NCBI GenBank assembly: GCA_019636815.1
Contig: JAHBWT010000045.1
Span: 1-33,525 of the forward strand
Direction of reading: 5' to 3'
Origin: Nitrospira sp.
Lineage (GTDB): Bacteria; Nitrospirota; Nitrospiria; Nitrospirales; Nitrospiraceae
Length of the DNA: 33,525 bases
Shown here one piece after another: positions 21,637 to 30,633 of this stretch. Every line of letters begins with the position of its first letter. Position 1 is the stretch's first letter. The notes below the pieces were generated by a model that saw only the letters and a program-made list of their open reading frames with translations, made no database searches and was not told the DNA's origin. The position numbers and the translations under genes were made by a program.

Positions 21637-24600
21637 ATGAAATCGCTTTCCGCATCTCGTCTGAATGATTTTCTCGGCTGCCAGCATGCGGTGGCACTGT
21701 GGCTGGCCGGCGTTAAACCGGACGAAGACACCGATGAGATGTTGAAACTCATCCGGGACAAAGGGTTCGAGCATGAAGCCCAGGTGTTGGCGCGGCTGGA
21801 GGCGATGCACGGCCCGGCCGCGAAAATCCCATCGGAAGGGACCCTCGACGAGCGTGTCCGTCTCACGAAGGATGCAATCGATGCGGGCGCGAAGCTCATC
21901 TATCAAGGCGCGTTGTCGCGCGAGCCGTGGCTCGGCTATCCCGACTTTCTCATCCGTCCGGAGGACGCCAATGGAGCCGCGTATCGGCCCGAGGACGCCA
22001 AGCTCGCGCGGCGAGCTAAGGGCGAATATGTCTTACAGCTCGGCATCTATGCCGAACTTCTGCAGGAGATGTATAGCACGCCGATTGGCGGGGGCGCGAT
22101 TCATGTCGCCGCCGGCGATCCCGAGCAGATCGATCTCCGCCGCACGCGTTACATCCTCAAGCGGTTGATGGACCGCTTTGAACGCTTCGTCGCTGACGAC
22201 AAAAGGACGACCAAAGCCGTTCCCTGCGCGGCCTGCGCGCAGTGCGACTACAAGGCGCGCTGCGACGACGAGTGGCGCAAGGCCGACAGCCCCATCTTCG
22301 TCGCCGGCCTCAGCGGCGCCCAACTCACCAAGATGGCAGCGGCGGGCGTGCAGACCCTTACGCAGCTGGCGAAATTGCCCGCGGGGACAAAAGTCGACGG
22401 AATGGGCGTCGAGACCGTCGCAAAATTGTCAGCCCAAGCTCGGCTTCAGCTTGCCGCGCGCGAAAGCGGCAAGCCCGCCTATGAATTGCTGTCCCGCTCG
22501 CGCGGCCGGGGCTTCGCCATGTTGCCCGCGCCCGATGACGGTGATCTCTTCTTCGATATGGAAGGCGATCCCCTCGCCGGGACTGGGATCGAATATCTCT
22601 TTGGCGTCTACGGCCGCCTGGACGGCGCGGCCGAGCCCACGTTCTGGCCGATCTGGGGGCACGACGCAGCGCAAGAGAAAACCGCATTCGAGACCGTCAT
22701 GCGTCTGTTCGTTGACCAGGTGCGCCGTCATCCCAACGCGCACATCTATCACTACGCCGCCTATGAGCCGAACGCCCTCAAGCGCCTAGCCATGCGCTAT
22801 GCGACCATGGAAGCCGAACTCGACCAGCTCCTGCGCGAATGTCGCTTCGTCGATCTCTACCGGGTCACGGTCCAGGCGTTGCGCGCCTCGACCGAGAGCT
22901 ATTCGATCAAGGATTTGGAGGCGCTGTACTGGCGTGACCGCAGCGGCGAGGTGAAAACCGCCGCCGCCAGCATTGTCGAATACGAACGCTGGACCATCAG
23001 CCGCGACGACACGATTCTCGATTCCATCGCGGCCTACAACAAGGACGATTGCGTTTCGACAGACCAGTTGCGCGATTGGCTAGAATCGCTGCGTCCGGCC
23101 GGAGTCGGTCTCGAAGTCGTCGATGAAAGGACGGAGAAACAGGGTCAATCCGAGGAGCGAGCACAGCTAGAGGCACGCAAGCAGGTGCTGGCGGCGGCCG
23201 TTCGCGCTTCGGCGCACGGCGACGGTCGGGTCCGCGATCTCGTCGCCGAGCTGCTGTGGTTCCATCAACGCTCGCAGAAACCGGGCTGGTGGGCATTGTT
23301 CGAGCGTCAGGGATGGTTGGAGGACGAGCTGATCGATGACGCGGAAAGTTTGGGCGGCGTCCAACTCGATCCCGACGTGGCGCCCGTTCCTGTGAAGAAG
23401 TCGACGGACACGACCTACAAATTCCCGCCGCAGGATACGAAGCTCAAGGACGGCGACACGCCCCGTATCGCCGAGACCCTTGGAACCTGCGGAACCATCG
23501 TGGACATCTCGGCTGAGGACGGACGGCTCGTGCTTCGGCGCGGTGTCAAGAGCGCGCCGCTTCCCGAACGGTTCAGCCTGGTCCCCGCACCGATCAATCA
23601 GCAAGGCGTGCCTGATGCCGTGTTTGCTTTTGCCGGCCGTTTCGTTCAAGGCCCTAATTTCTCGGATCAAGCTTTGCTCGACATCCTGATGCGTCGAGCG
23701 CCGCGTTTCAAAGGACGCGCTGCGGGCCAAGCGATCCGTGTGCCCGACGAGTCGCTGACCGACGCGGTGATCCGCGCCGTCATGGACCTTGATCATAGTT
23801 ACCTGTTCATTCAAGGGCCGCCGGGAACCGGCAAGACCTATACGGCGGCGAAGGCCATCGTCGCGCTCTTGCGCGCGGGAAAGCGCGTCGGCGTCTCGTC
23901 GAATTCGCACAAGGCGATCAATAGGCTTCTGAGCGAAGTGGAAGACCGCGCCAAGGACACAAACTTCCGTTTCAGGGGCGCAAAGAAAGGCAACAGGGAC
24001 GACGCCGACACATATTTTGACAGTCTCAACATCACGACCATCATCAAATCTGAGGAGGCCACGCGCGATCATGAATTGGTCGGCGGCACGGTCTTTCATT
24101 TCTGTCGCGAAGATCAACGGGGTGCCTACGACTATCTATTTGTCGATGAGGCCGGACAGGTCTCGCTCGGCAACCTCGTCGCCATGGCGGGCGCGGCGTC
24201 GAATATCGTGCTCGTCGGCGACCAGATGCAGCTGCCGCAGCCGGTGCAGGGCGTACATCCCGGCGAGACGGGTCTGTCGAGCCTGGAATACCTGCTCGAA
24301 GACAAGGCCACCGTTCCCGAAGACTGTGGTATCCTGCTCAACGAGACGCGCCGCCTTCATCCGGTGCTGTGTTCTTTTGTTTCCGACGCGATCTATGACG
24401 GCCGACTTCACGCCCACCCCTCGACGTCTGAGCGCTGTCTCGTCATCCGTCCGGGAGCAGATTCGGTGATTCAGCCGGCCGGACTTTCCTTCGTCTCAGT
24501 AGCGCACGACGGTTGCACGCAATCGAGCCGCGCCGAAGCGAATATGATTGTTCGATTGGTCACGGAACTTTGTCGGCAGAAAATCTTGCGCGGCGGTGAG

Positions 24601-24975
24601 GAAACACCGCTCGCCGTGTCGGACATCATGGTCGTTGCGCCCTACAATTTGCAAGTCAATCTCCTCAAACAGCTCTTGCCTGTAGGCGTACAGGTCGGCA
24701 CGGTGGACAAATTCCAAGGACAACAGGCTGCCATCGTTATTGTTTCGATGGTGACTTCCAAGGGCATCGATGTGCCGCGCGGAACGGAATTCCTGTTCAA
24801 TCCCAACCGCTTCAACGTGGCGATCAGTCGTGCACAGTGCCTTGCAGTTGTTGTCCATGGTGCAGAGCTGCTCGACGGCGCTTGGACGAAGATCGACGAT
24901 CTCCGCCGCCTCAATCTGTTTGCACACGCTGAATCGTTTGCTGCCGCAGGTGTGGATCGGCAGAGCCATCAATGA
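21637..24975 (+). CDS. TM0106-type RecB/Cas4-like nuclease, DEDD exonuclease and SF1 helicase fusion
   Basis: A 1112 aa three-part enzyme. Residues 1-215 form a RecB/Cas4-like nuclease: YPDFLIR (Asp103), PEDAK (Asp120, Lys122), QLGIYAELL, and cysteines 15, 200, 203 and 209 (with 197) placed like the Cas4/AddB iron-sulfur ligands. Residues about 300-500 form a DEDD-type 3'-5' exonuclease (DMEGDP at 307-312, YHYAAYEP, AYNKDDC). The C-terminal half is an Upf1/Dna2-type superfamily 1 helicase: GPPGTGKT (727-734), DEAGQ (837-841), GDQMQLPQ, LNETRRLHP, VDKFQGQQ and NRFNVAISRAQ. All key motifs are intact, so it should unwind and degrade DNA. There is no clear ribosome binding site. It follows the WYL gene with a shared operator in between. 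Confidence 0.92.
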   Translation: MKSLSASRLNDFLGCQHAVALWLAGVKPDEDTDEMLKLIRDKGFEHEAQVLARLEAMHGPAAKIPSEGTLDERVRLTKDAIDAGAKLIYQGALSREPWLGYPDFLIRPEDANGAAYRPEDAKLARRAKGEYVLQLGIYAELLQEMYSTPIGGGAIHVAAGDPEQIDLRRTRYILKRLMDRFERFVADDKRTTKAVPCAACAQCDYKARCDDEWRKADSPIFVAGLSGAQLTKMAAAGVQTLTQLAKLPAGTKVDGMGVETVAKLSAQARLQLAARESGKPAYELLSRSRGRGFAMLPAPDDGDLFFDMEGDPLAGTGIEYLFGVYGRLDGAAEPTFWPIWGHDAAQEKTAFETVMRLFVDQVRRHPNAHIYHYAAYEPNALKRLAMRYATMEAELDQLLRECRFVDLYRVTVQALRASTESYSIKDLEALYWRDRSGEVKTAAASIVEYERWTISRDDTILDSIAAYNKDDCVSTDQLRDWLESLRPAGVGLEVVDERTEKQGQSEERAQLEARKQVLAAAVRASAHGDGRVRDLVAELLWFHQRSQKPGWWALFERQGWLEDELIDDAESLGGVQLDPDVAPVPVKKSTDTTYKFPPQDTKLKDGDTPRIAETLGTCGTIVDISAEDGRLVLRRGVKSAPLPERFSLVPAPINQQGVPDAVFAFAGRFVQGPNFSDQALLDILMRRAPRFKGRAAGQAIRVPDESLTDAVIRAVMDLDHSYLFIQGPPGTGKTYTAAKAIVALLRAGKRVGVSSNSHKAINRLLSEVEDRAKDTNFRFRGAKKGNRDDADTYFDSLNITTIIKSEEATRDHELVGGTVFHFCREDQRGAYDYLFVDEAGQVSLGNLVAMAGAASNIVLVGDQMQLPQPVQGVHPGETGLSSLEYLLEDKATVPEDCGILLNETRRLHPVLCSFVSDAIYDGRLHAHPSTSERCLVIRPGADSVIQPAGLSFVSVAHDGCTQSSRAEANMIVRLVTELCRQKILRGGEETPLAVSDIMVVAPYNLQVNLLKQLLPVGVQVGTVDKFQGQQAAIVIVSMVTSKGIDVPRGTEFLFNPNRFNVAISRAQCLAVVVHGAELLDGAWTKIDDLRRLNLFAHAESFAAAGVDRQSHQ

Positions 24976-25089
24976 CTAAGCGGATCATTCCGAACTCGCG
25001 GACTTGGCCGCTTCTGGCGCATATGTGTCAGAAACAGACATTGGCGATCGCCGTTACATCGAGTTCCTTAAACGAAAGTTGAATGCGCA

Positions 25090-26235
25090 ATGGATTTAGC
25101 CGCGATTGAAGCTCGGGCACGAAAAGCAGTTGGCACGCTCGCACCGGCAGATGCAAACACCGGGTTTTGGGGTAGCCGCTCCAGCGCCGGCCGCTCGCTT
25201 CCGCCGTATTATCTCGTCTACTTCCTTCTGGTGAAGCTCCTGAATTTCAAGGACCTTGGGCGCTTTGAGAAGGTCGCGTTTTCAATTCCGGTCCAGATCG
25301 ACGGCACAATATTGATGGTTGAGTATCGGAAGTTTGGACTCGGCATTTTTGTCAAAGACGCCGCCGACGAAGACGTGGCCGAAGAAGCGGCAAAGTGCAT
25401 CCGTGCGGGGGTGAAGGCTGCACAGCGATATTTTGACACCCTCGCGGACGCAGCGGCCAAGGGTTCGGACCTCAACGTCGAGAATACCGCTCAAGAGCTT
25501 TTCGCGCGTTTCATTTATTTCGCAGGGCGCTACGCGGAGAGTTCGGCGGAGGCGGAGGCGAGGAAGAAAGAACGCGTTGAAACCGAGATGCCGAAGAGCC
25601 AAGACGTCATAAGCGCTGTCACAGTCACATTCCCCTCATATCAGCTTCGCAAGGAGGCCCGCTGGAACGCGACCGCCGCCATCGAAGCCTTCTATAGTTG
25701 GACCGAGCACGTCTTCATTCTGGTCGCGATCCTTCGGGGAAAGATTGCGACGGGCGAGGACGTCGCCAGAGCCGCTGGCGCCGAATGGAAGGAAAAATTC
25801 AAACTCGCGCTGGAGATTTCTAATCCCGACACGAAGCAATTCTATGATCGGCTGACTACGCTTCGGAACCAAGTACGAAATTTCGTGGCCCACGGCGCGT
25901 TTGGGAAGAACGGCCAAGCGCTGAGCTTCCACTCGGTCGTCGGTGCTGTCCCGCTCCTTATGCCCCATCGACAAAGTAAAGAGCATTTCCGGTTTGGGAA
26001 TGGCGTGGATTTCTTGCCGCCGGAAGCTATGCAATTGATCCACGACTTCATCACCCATATGTGGTCAGGAAATTTGTCCCCTGCCAAAATCTACATTGAG
26101 TCTGGCTTACCGCTCATCCTCTCGCACGCTTACGACGGCTCATACGCTCAAGCTATGACTTCGGATGAAGAGATGACGGATTTCACCGACCATTTGAGCC
26201 GTGTGATCGATGACGCGGCGAATATGGATTGGTGA
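25090..26235 (+). CDS. Unknown protein with HEPN-like R-x4-H motif
   Basis: A 381 aa protein, not recognised as a named family. The first 100 residues are mixed alpha/beta (LVYFLLVKLLNFKDLGRFEK, then VEYRKFGLGIFVK); the rest is mainly helical. Around 252-280, YDRLTTLRNQVRNFVAHGAF contains R263-N-F-V-A-H268, which fits the R-x4-6-H RNase motif of HEPN domains at the end of a helical bundle. HEPN RNases are common effectors in abortive infection, but the assignment rests on the motif and helical context only. It lies 114 bp after the nuclease-helicase on the same strand and may share its transcript. No strong ribosome binding site. Confidence 0.7.
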   Translation: MDLAAIEARARKAVGTLAPADANTGFWGSRSSAGRSLPPYYLVYFLLVKLLNFKDLGRFEKVAFSIPVQIDGTILMVEYRKFGLGIFVKDAADEDVAEEAAKCIRAGVKAAQRYFDTLADAAAKGSDLNVENTAQELFARFIYFAGRYAESSAEAEARKKERVETEMPKSQDVISAVTVTFPSYQLRKEARWNATAAIEAFYSWTEHVFILVAILRGKIATGEDVARAAGAEWKEKFKLALEISNPDTKQFYDRLTTLRNQVRNFVAHGAFGKNGQALSFHSVVGAVPLLMPHRQSKEHFRFGNGVDFLPPEAMQLIHDFITHMWSGNLSPAKIYIESGLPLILSHAYDGSYAQAMTSDEEMTDFTDHLSRVIDDAANMDW

Positions 26236-26301
26236 GCGCCGAGTTGTAATCAGAGGGAATGAGATGGGCGATGCAAAAAAACGGAGATATTAGGTGCTGA
26301 C

Positions 26302-27240
26302 ATGACTACGCAGCCAACCGAGCGCATCACGATTGATATGGTCGATCAATCCAAGCCCTTGGCCGAGTGGAAGCAGTCACTGGCAGACTTCGGTCGTCGT
26401 CGTCACTTGAGTTACGCCATGGACTTCGACACCCGGGCATACTTCTTAAAGGACCCGGGAGAGGGGTGGTCAGAGAATGCACGACGCCTCCACCTAGAGA
26501 ATCGAGAACGCGTGAAAGCCGAACTCGCCCAAGAGTTTGGCTCAGACCAGCTAGATCAGAAAATCAAAAATTTCGTCGATATCGGTTCCAAGCAGTTTTC
26601 AGTACTTGCCTATCATAACGAATTCTTTGATCAAACACGCCGCGCCTTCGTCGTTGGGGCATACTATCCAGCACTCGTAAGCGCGTGTGCGCTCGGCGAA
26701 CGGATTTTGAACCACCTGATACTGGACCTGAGGAACTTCTACAAACACACGCCGGAATACAAGCGGGTCTATCGCAAGAATTCCTTCGACAGTTGGCAGG
26801 TTCCCGTTGATACGCTGGAGGCGTGGAAAGTTCTGCTGCCAAAAGCTGTCATCGAGTTCCGGGCGCTCATGGCGCTACGACATCGATCGATACATTTCAG
26901 CGTCAACACCTACGCCACCTCGCGGGAAGATGCACTCGCCGCGATCCATCACATGCGCGAGATCATCGACCAGCAATTCACCGCCTTCGGCAATCGGCCA
27001 TGGTTCATTAAAGGTACGAACGGTCACATTTTCATCAAGCGAGAGTGGGAAGAAAACCCATTCATCAAGACATACTACCTACCCACGTGCCCATTCGTCG
27101 GTCCCTACTTCGCAATCTCTTTCGAGGGAGGGTTGAAGTTCCACGACCACGCCGACTACGGCGACGGCGACTGGACAGATGAAGAATTCGCTATTGCCTT
27201 CGAAGCAAGATCAAGTGAACAACTGATCAAGGTTCGTTGA
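26302..27240 (+). CDS. Unknown protein with HEPN-like R-x4-H motif
   Basis: A 312 aa protein, family not recognised. Residues about 95-230 are a helical bundle (QTRRAFVVGAYYPALVSACA, a following LGERILNHLILDLRNFY, then FRALMALRHRSIHFSVNTY) in which R193-H-R-S-I-H198 fits the HEPN R-x4-H pattern and lies where that motif usually does. The C-terminal 80 residues are beta-rich (NGHIFIKREWEENPF, then CPFVGPYFAISFEGG). AGGTG lies six bases before the ATG. It follows the previous unknown gene by 66 bp on the same strand. Like that gene it may be an RNase effector or a sensor; this is inference. Confidence 0.7.
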   Translation: MTTQPTERITIDMVDQSKPLAEWKQSLADFGRRRHLSYAMDFDTRAYFLKDPGEGWSENARRLHLENRERVKAELAQEFGSDQLDQKIKNFVDIGSKQFSVLAYHNEFFDQTRRAFVVGAYYPALVSACALGERILNHLILDLRNFYKHTPEYKRVYRKNSFDSWQVPVDTLEAWKVLLPKAVIEFRALMALRHRSIHFSVNTYATSREDALAAIHHMREIIDQQFTAFGNRPWFIKGTNGHIFIKREWEENPFIKTYYLPTCPFVGPYFAISFEGGLKFHDHADYGDGDWTDEEFAIAFEARSSEQLIKVR

Positions 27241-27265
27241 GCGTTGAAATGATTCCCAACTCTAT

Positions 27266-27289
27266 GTCCGCTTTTGGCGCAAAGCGGAC
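27266..27289. repeat. Intergenic palindromic repeat
   Basis: Perfect inverted repeat GTCCGCTTT-TGGCGC-AAAGCGGAC (9-bp arms, 6-base loop) 25 bp past the stop of the unknown 312 aa gene. No T-run follows, so it is not a typical terminator. It resembles 6946-6966 and the partial copies at 5379 and 17568, and is of the kind widely dispersed in rhizobial genomes. About 195 bp to the next gene hold nothing else recognisable. Confidence 0.7.
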
Positions 27290-27485
27290 GCTTGCCCGAA
27301 GCCTTGCCCATCTTCCCATGACAGGCGGCCGCACTCGGTACAGTCCGGCTCGTTTGTTCCATCACTCGTTCCAGGCGACCCTTTGCGCGGATATCAGCCT
27401 TGACTCGGGATATCGCACATGGTTTTGTTCTTGTTATGTTCCGCCGCTGCGCATAGTCTGCCTCCGATCCACGAGGAGGTCGGAC

Positions 27486-27833
27486 ATGGTCATTTATGTT
27501 GGAAGAGACGGCGTTCTGCAGGCCACGTATCTGAGTGAACAACTGGAACACATGAAGAGCCTGTGTGCCGATCTCGAATGGCTTAGGGCGGGTGTTGTCA
27601 GGCCCTCACTAGAGGAACTCGAGGGCGCGCCTCTCATTGATGACTACGCCTTCGTTCAACGTGGTGTGACGGCGCTTCAGGGCAAGGTCACGGGCCACCC
27701 CATTCTCGGGCCGACCACCGCCATAACGTCAGACCTTTATGTGTTCGCCCCCGATCTTGGGTGGGCCCGTACTTTCTCCCGCTATTACAGGCTCGGGTCA
27801 CCGTCGCTCACAATGGCGAAGTGGCTTTCCTGA
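27486..27833 (+). CDS. Small conserved protein (DUF6634-like)
   Basis: A 115 aa protein with a strong ribosome binding site (GAGGAGG, six bases before the ATG), so it is very likely translated. The body reads EELEGAPLIDDYAFVQRGV, then LQGKVTGHPILG, LTSD-like AITSDLYVFAPDLGWARTFS and RYYRLG. I associate this pattern with a short protein of alphaproteobacteria annotated DUF6634, with moderate certainty; its function is unknown. It converges on tniQ, with a possible small ORF just after it. It could be the last cargo gene or part of an older insertion. Confidence 0.7.
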   Translation: MVIYVGRDGVLQATYLSEQLEHMKSLCADLEWLRAGVVRPSLEELEGAPLIDDYAFVQRGVTALQGKVTGHPILGPTTAITSDLYVFAPDLGWARTFSRYYRLGSPSLTMAKWLS

Positions 27834-27860
27834 TGGGGGCGTCCAACAGGAGGCACAGCA

Positions 27861-27959
27861 ATGCATGCTGCGGCACAACTTCGGCGCGGCTATTCCATTT
27901 CCGTCGGACCCGAGCCGCTCTGTGTCGGCTTTACCGCGCCCAAATGTGCCATCGCGTAG
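27861..27959 (+). CDS. Possible 32 aa ORF downstream of the DUF6634-like gene
   Basis: An ATG with GGAGG seven bases upstream opens a 32-codon frame (MHAAAQLRRGYSISVGPEPL at the start) that runs antisense into the 3' end of tniQ. It follows the previous gene by 27 bp. It may be a real small gene, or the front of a gene truncated when sequence to the right was replaced. No family is recognised. Confidence 0.3.
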   Translation: MHAAAQLRRGYSISVGPEPLCVGFTAPKCAIA

Positions 27960-29695
27960 TCGTAGACGGACCGCCGTGCAGCTCTTCGTCCGGCGCCGCA
28001 GCCTTCCGAACGAATTTTTCGTTCCCTGGCCAATTGCACGATCGTACCGGGCGAAGTTCGCAACAAGGTTGCGGCATCGTTGTATGTCATGAGCAAGGGG
28101 GATTCCCTGAGTTCGGGAAGCACAATATTTCCGCTGATCTTTGCCTCGAACTGCTTTCGTCGCACCAGCAATGAGTCAATGAACGACGCCGACGGATCCT
28201 CGTGTCGTGAGACGTTTAAATCGCCCTTCAATATGAAGTCTATTGCCATCGTCCATGGCGATACAGGGACAGACGAGCAATCAACGGCCTTTCTCAGGGA
28301 CACAATATCTTCGTCGTCACAGTTCATCGGGGTACACCGTGCCAGAAGCCCGTCCTTGAGAGCAGTCACGGACTCCACTTCTATGAAACCCTTTCGGGGA
28401 TTCATGATCCTGGTCTCGGATGTAAGGAGCTTCAGATGTCCGAGTTCGAGCAGGTCCCAGACTGCATGCTCGGGAATCCCGATGCACTGCATCGCTTCCG
28501 ATACGTCGAGCGCCTCCTTCATCTTCTGTAGCCATCGGAGCAGGTCTGTCTCGTGCAGCAGGCTCGGTGACCTTTCCCCGCGCTCGTGAGTAATCCTCCG
28601 GACTTCCGGAGAACGCGAGGCCTGTTCAACAGTCCAGCCCGTGAGCTTGTACTTCTTCCTGGCTTCGATTGACGGCAGCCAGCCGGGTCTGTGCCACTCC
28701 GCACTGCTCCCGATGGGCCTCAAGGCGATCACGCCGTTGCGCGCATAGCTGTCGGTGACCACTCTCCTCAGAACCTTTGCCAGATCGGCATTCACCGGCA
28801 TGAGATGCGCAGCGACAGGACCAAGTTCCTCGATCATGCCATAGCCTGCATCCTCTTTCGGGATAGCAAGCTGTGCGTTGACGATCTCATATGCGGAATC
28901 AGGCCAGTTCCCGATACGCTCAAAGCCCATGCGCCACATCTCTAGAGACGGTGCGCTTGCTCTGTTCATTTCATAAAGCGCAGCATGAACCTGCTTTGGC
29001 GACCATTCGAAGCGGGAGGCCAGAGCGAGAGCCAGACAAAGAAGATCGACATCGACCAATTGACGCAGGTCCTCATGAAGCGAGGCCCGTATCCATGTCG
29101 CGGCGTCGCCGTTCAACACGAGGTCTGAAATCAGTCGAGCTGTGTCTTTCTCACTGTCGGAGACATATTCCGCGTCCTGCTCACGGACATCCGCTCCGCA
29201 ATGCTCGCAGGTATGGATGCCCGCCAGTTTTTCCCAGCCGAAGCTCTTGTCGCATGACGGGCAGTGGCTAAGAAGATACTGGAACGATTCCGGACACCAT
29301 TGGAGAAAACGCAATTCCCAAGCCGCTCGATGATGTGCCGATACGCGGAGGCTCTCCGGGGACAGGCGCCTTATCTTCGACTCCCGGCATCTCAATGCGA
29401 GGTGTGAGCCGAAGAATTCGATTTCAGCGCCTAAACCCGCAACTTGCCTGTCCATCCGCTTATAGAAGAGCGGCCGAAGCTCGTCCGCCATGGCACCAAT
29501 GAGATGGGCCAGGTCATTGCAGAAAGCGGAATGACGCGTCGCAACGCTCCCGAGGCGTGCTATCGGCATGCCCAGATGGGAGAAGACGTGGGCCGGGCTC
29601 GTGATCAGATTCTCATTGGCAGCCCGGGCGATAAGACCTGCGAGACTTTCTCCCGTCAACGGAGAAACCGGCACGACAAACTTTGGCAAGCTCAT
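27890..29695 (-). CDS. tniQ: TniQ-family transposition target-selection protein
   Basis: A 601 aa TniQ/TnsD-family protein, the component that selects the target site and passes it to the TnsC-like ATPase. The N-terminus has the TniQ pattern PLTGESLAGLIARAANENLI. A zinc finger follows: C145-P-S-C148 and C163-E-H-C166. The middle is helical with a repeat-like winged-helix build, and the last 60 residues (MTYNDAATLLRTSPGTIVQL) form a helix-turn-helix like MerR/excisionase domains, suggesting its own DNA recognition. It is longer than the short CRISPR-associated TniQ, closer to TnsD-size proteins. The ATG overlaps the tniB stop (ATGA). It is the only TniQ protein seen in the window. Confidence 0.9.
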   Translation of the reverse strand: MSLPKFVVPVSPLTGESLAGLIARAANENLITSPAHVFSHLGMPIARLGSVATRHSAFCNDLAHLIGAMADELRPLFYKRMDRQVAGLGAEIEFFGSHLALRCRESKIRRLSPESLRVSAHHRAAWELRFLQWCPESFQYLLSHCPSCDKSFGWEKLAGIHTCEHCGADVREQDAEYVSDSEKDTARLISDLVLNGDAATWIRASLHEDLRQLVDVDLLCLALALASRFEWSPKQVHAALYEMNRASAPSLEMWRMGFERIGNWPDSAYEIVNAQLAIPKEDAGYGMIEELGPVAAHLMPVNADLAKVLRRVVTDSYARNGVIALRPIGSSAEWHRPGWLPSIEARKKYKLTGWTVEQASRSPEVRRITHERGERSPSLLHETDLLRWLQKMKEALDVSEAMQCIGIPEHAVWDLLELGHLKLLTSETRIMNPRKGFIEVESVTALKDGLLARCTPMNCDDEDIVSLRKAVDCSSVPVSPWTMAIDFILKGDLNVSRHEDPSASFIDSLLVRRKQFEAKISGNIVLPELRESPLLMTYNDAATLLRTSPGTIVQLARERKIRSEGCGAGRRAARRSVYDYAMAHLGAVKPTQSGSGPTEME

Positions 29696-30633
29696 GCCGT
29701 CAACCTCTGCGTTTGTGTCTTGAACGGGTTTTGGGTAGCGAAGCCGCTCGACACCGCCCAGTCGTCAGTAGCCTTCACGAAATCGCATCTTTCAAGTGAC
29801 GCACCGCCCCGTGAGTAGCAGCAGATAAGTGCGTGATAGACGAGGTGCGAGGCTATCCCGATAACGCCGCCGGAGACCTCATACAGGCACGCAGGCACAT
29901 TACCTTCAAGGAGACCGTTCCTCGCATCTGTGACCTTCTCCTTCAGCATCAGATCGTCCAGACGTCCGATGAAGCCCAGGAACATCTCCCTTTCGGAGTT
30001 GTTCTGCATATCGAGCGGTCCCATGGGGACTGGACTGATGCACCTCCTTGCGAGCTGGCCACCCTTCTCAAAGAGAACGGCCGCCTTCTCGATACCGCTC
30101 AGAACGAGACAACAAGTCTTGTCATTCAGGATGTTCTTGAAGAGCTCTGCAACATCCCAACGAACCTTGTTAGTCTCGGCGCTGATCAGGTGATGCACCT
30201 CATCGATAATCAATAACTCGACGCCGCATTTGCGGATAAACGCCTGGGTCCGCTTTTCGAGCTGCTGCTGAGTGCCTCTGGCGAAATTCGGATCGCCGAA
30301 TCCCTTCAGGACGTCGGCGTAGAACCCCTTGACGGTGACATTCGTAGAGAGATTCACGACCACAACAGGCGAAATTCCCGGCGGGTACTGCTCCTTCTGA
30401 ACTTTCTTCTGGTAAGCGTTGATGATGCGGGTCTTTCCGCTTCCCGTTGGCGCTATGAGCGGCAAGGCGGACAGGCTGGTGATATCGAGCGCATCGGAAG
30501 GTCCGAGGTTGTGCACCGCCTGTGCCTCGGCACGCAGAAAATCGAACCTCTTGAAGACCTCATTCATTCGAGGATAGCGAATGGTGATCGCCTTGAAGCG
30601 CATCAATCGGGCATGTTGGTGATTATCAATCAC
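29692..30633 (-). CDS. tniB: TniB/TnsC-like AAA+ transposition ATPase
   Basis: A 313 aa AAA+ ATPase that links the target selector TniQ to the transposase. Walker A is APTGSGKT at residues 61-68 and Walker B is LLIIDEVHHL around 140-149, followed by the sensor region KTCCLVLSGIEKAA. Length and motifs are typical of TniB. The GTG at 30633 is chosen: it overlaps the tniA stop by eight bases and has GAGGG upstream; an ATG ten codons in (30603) is the alternative. Second to last in the tnsA-tniA-tniB-tniQ operon, overlapping both neighbours. Confidence 0.92.
   Translation of the reverse strand: MIDNHQHARLMRFKAITIRYPRMNEVFKRFDFLRAEAQAVHNLGPSDALDITSLSALPLIAPTGSGKTRIINAYQKKVQKEQYPPGISPVVVVNLSTNVTVKGFYADVLKGFGDPNFARGTQQQLEKRTQAFIRKCGVELLIIDEVHHLISAETNKVRWDVAELFKNILNDKTCCLVLSGIEKAAVLFEKGGQLARRCISPVPMGPLDMQNNSEREMFLGFIGRLDDLMLKEKVTDARNGLLEGNVPACLYEVSGGVIGIASHLVYHALICCYSRGGASLERCDFVKATDDWAVSSGFATQNPFKTQTQRLTA

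Noticed and set aside
23167-24117. Minus-strand open frame of 316 codons inside the nuclease-helicase gene
   Set aside because: Antisense shadow in high-GC coding sequence; the sense strand carries Walker A and other helicase motifs over the same bases.
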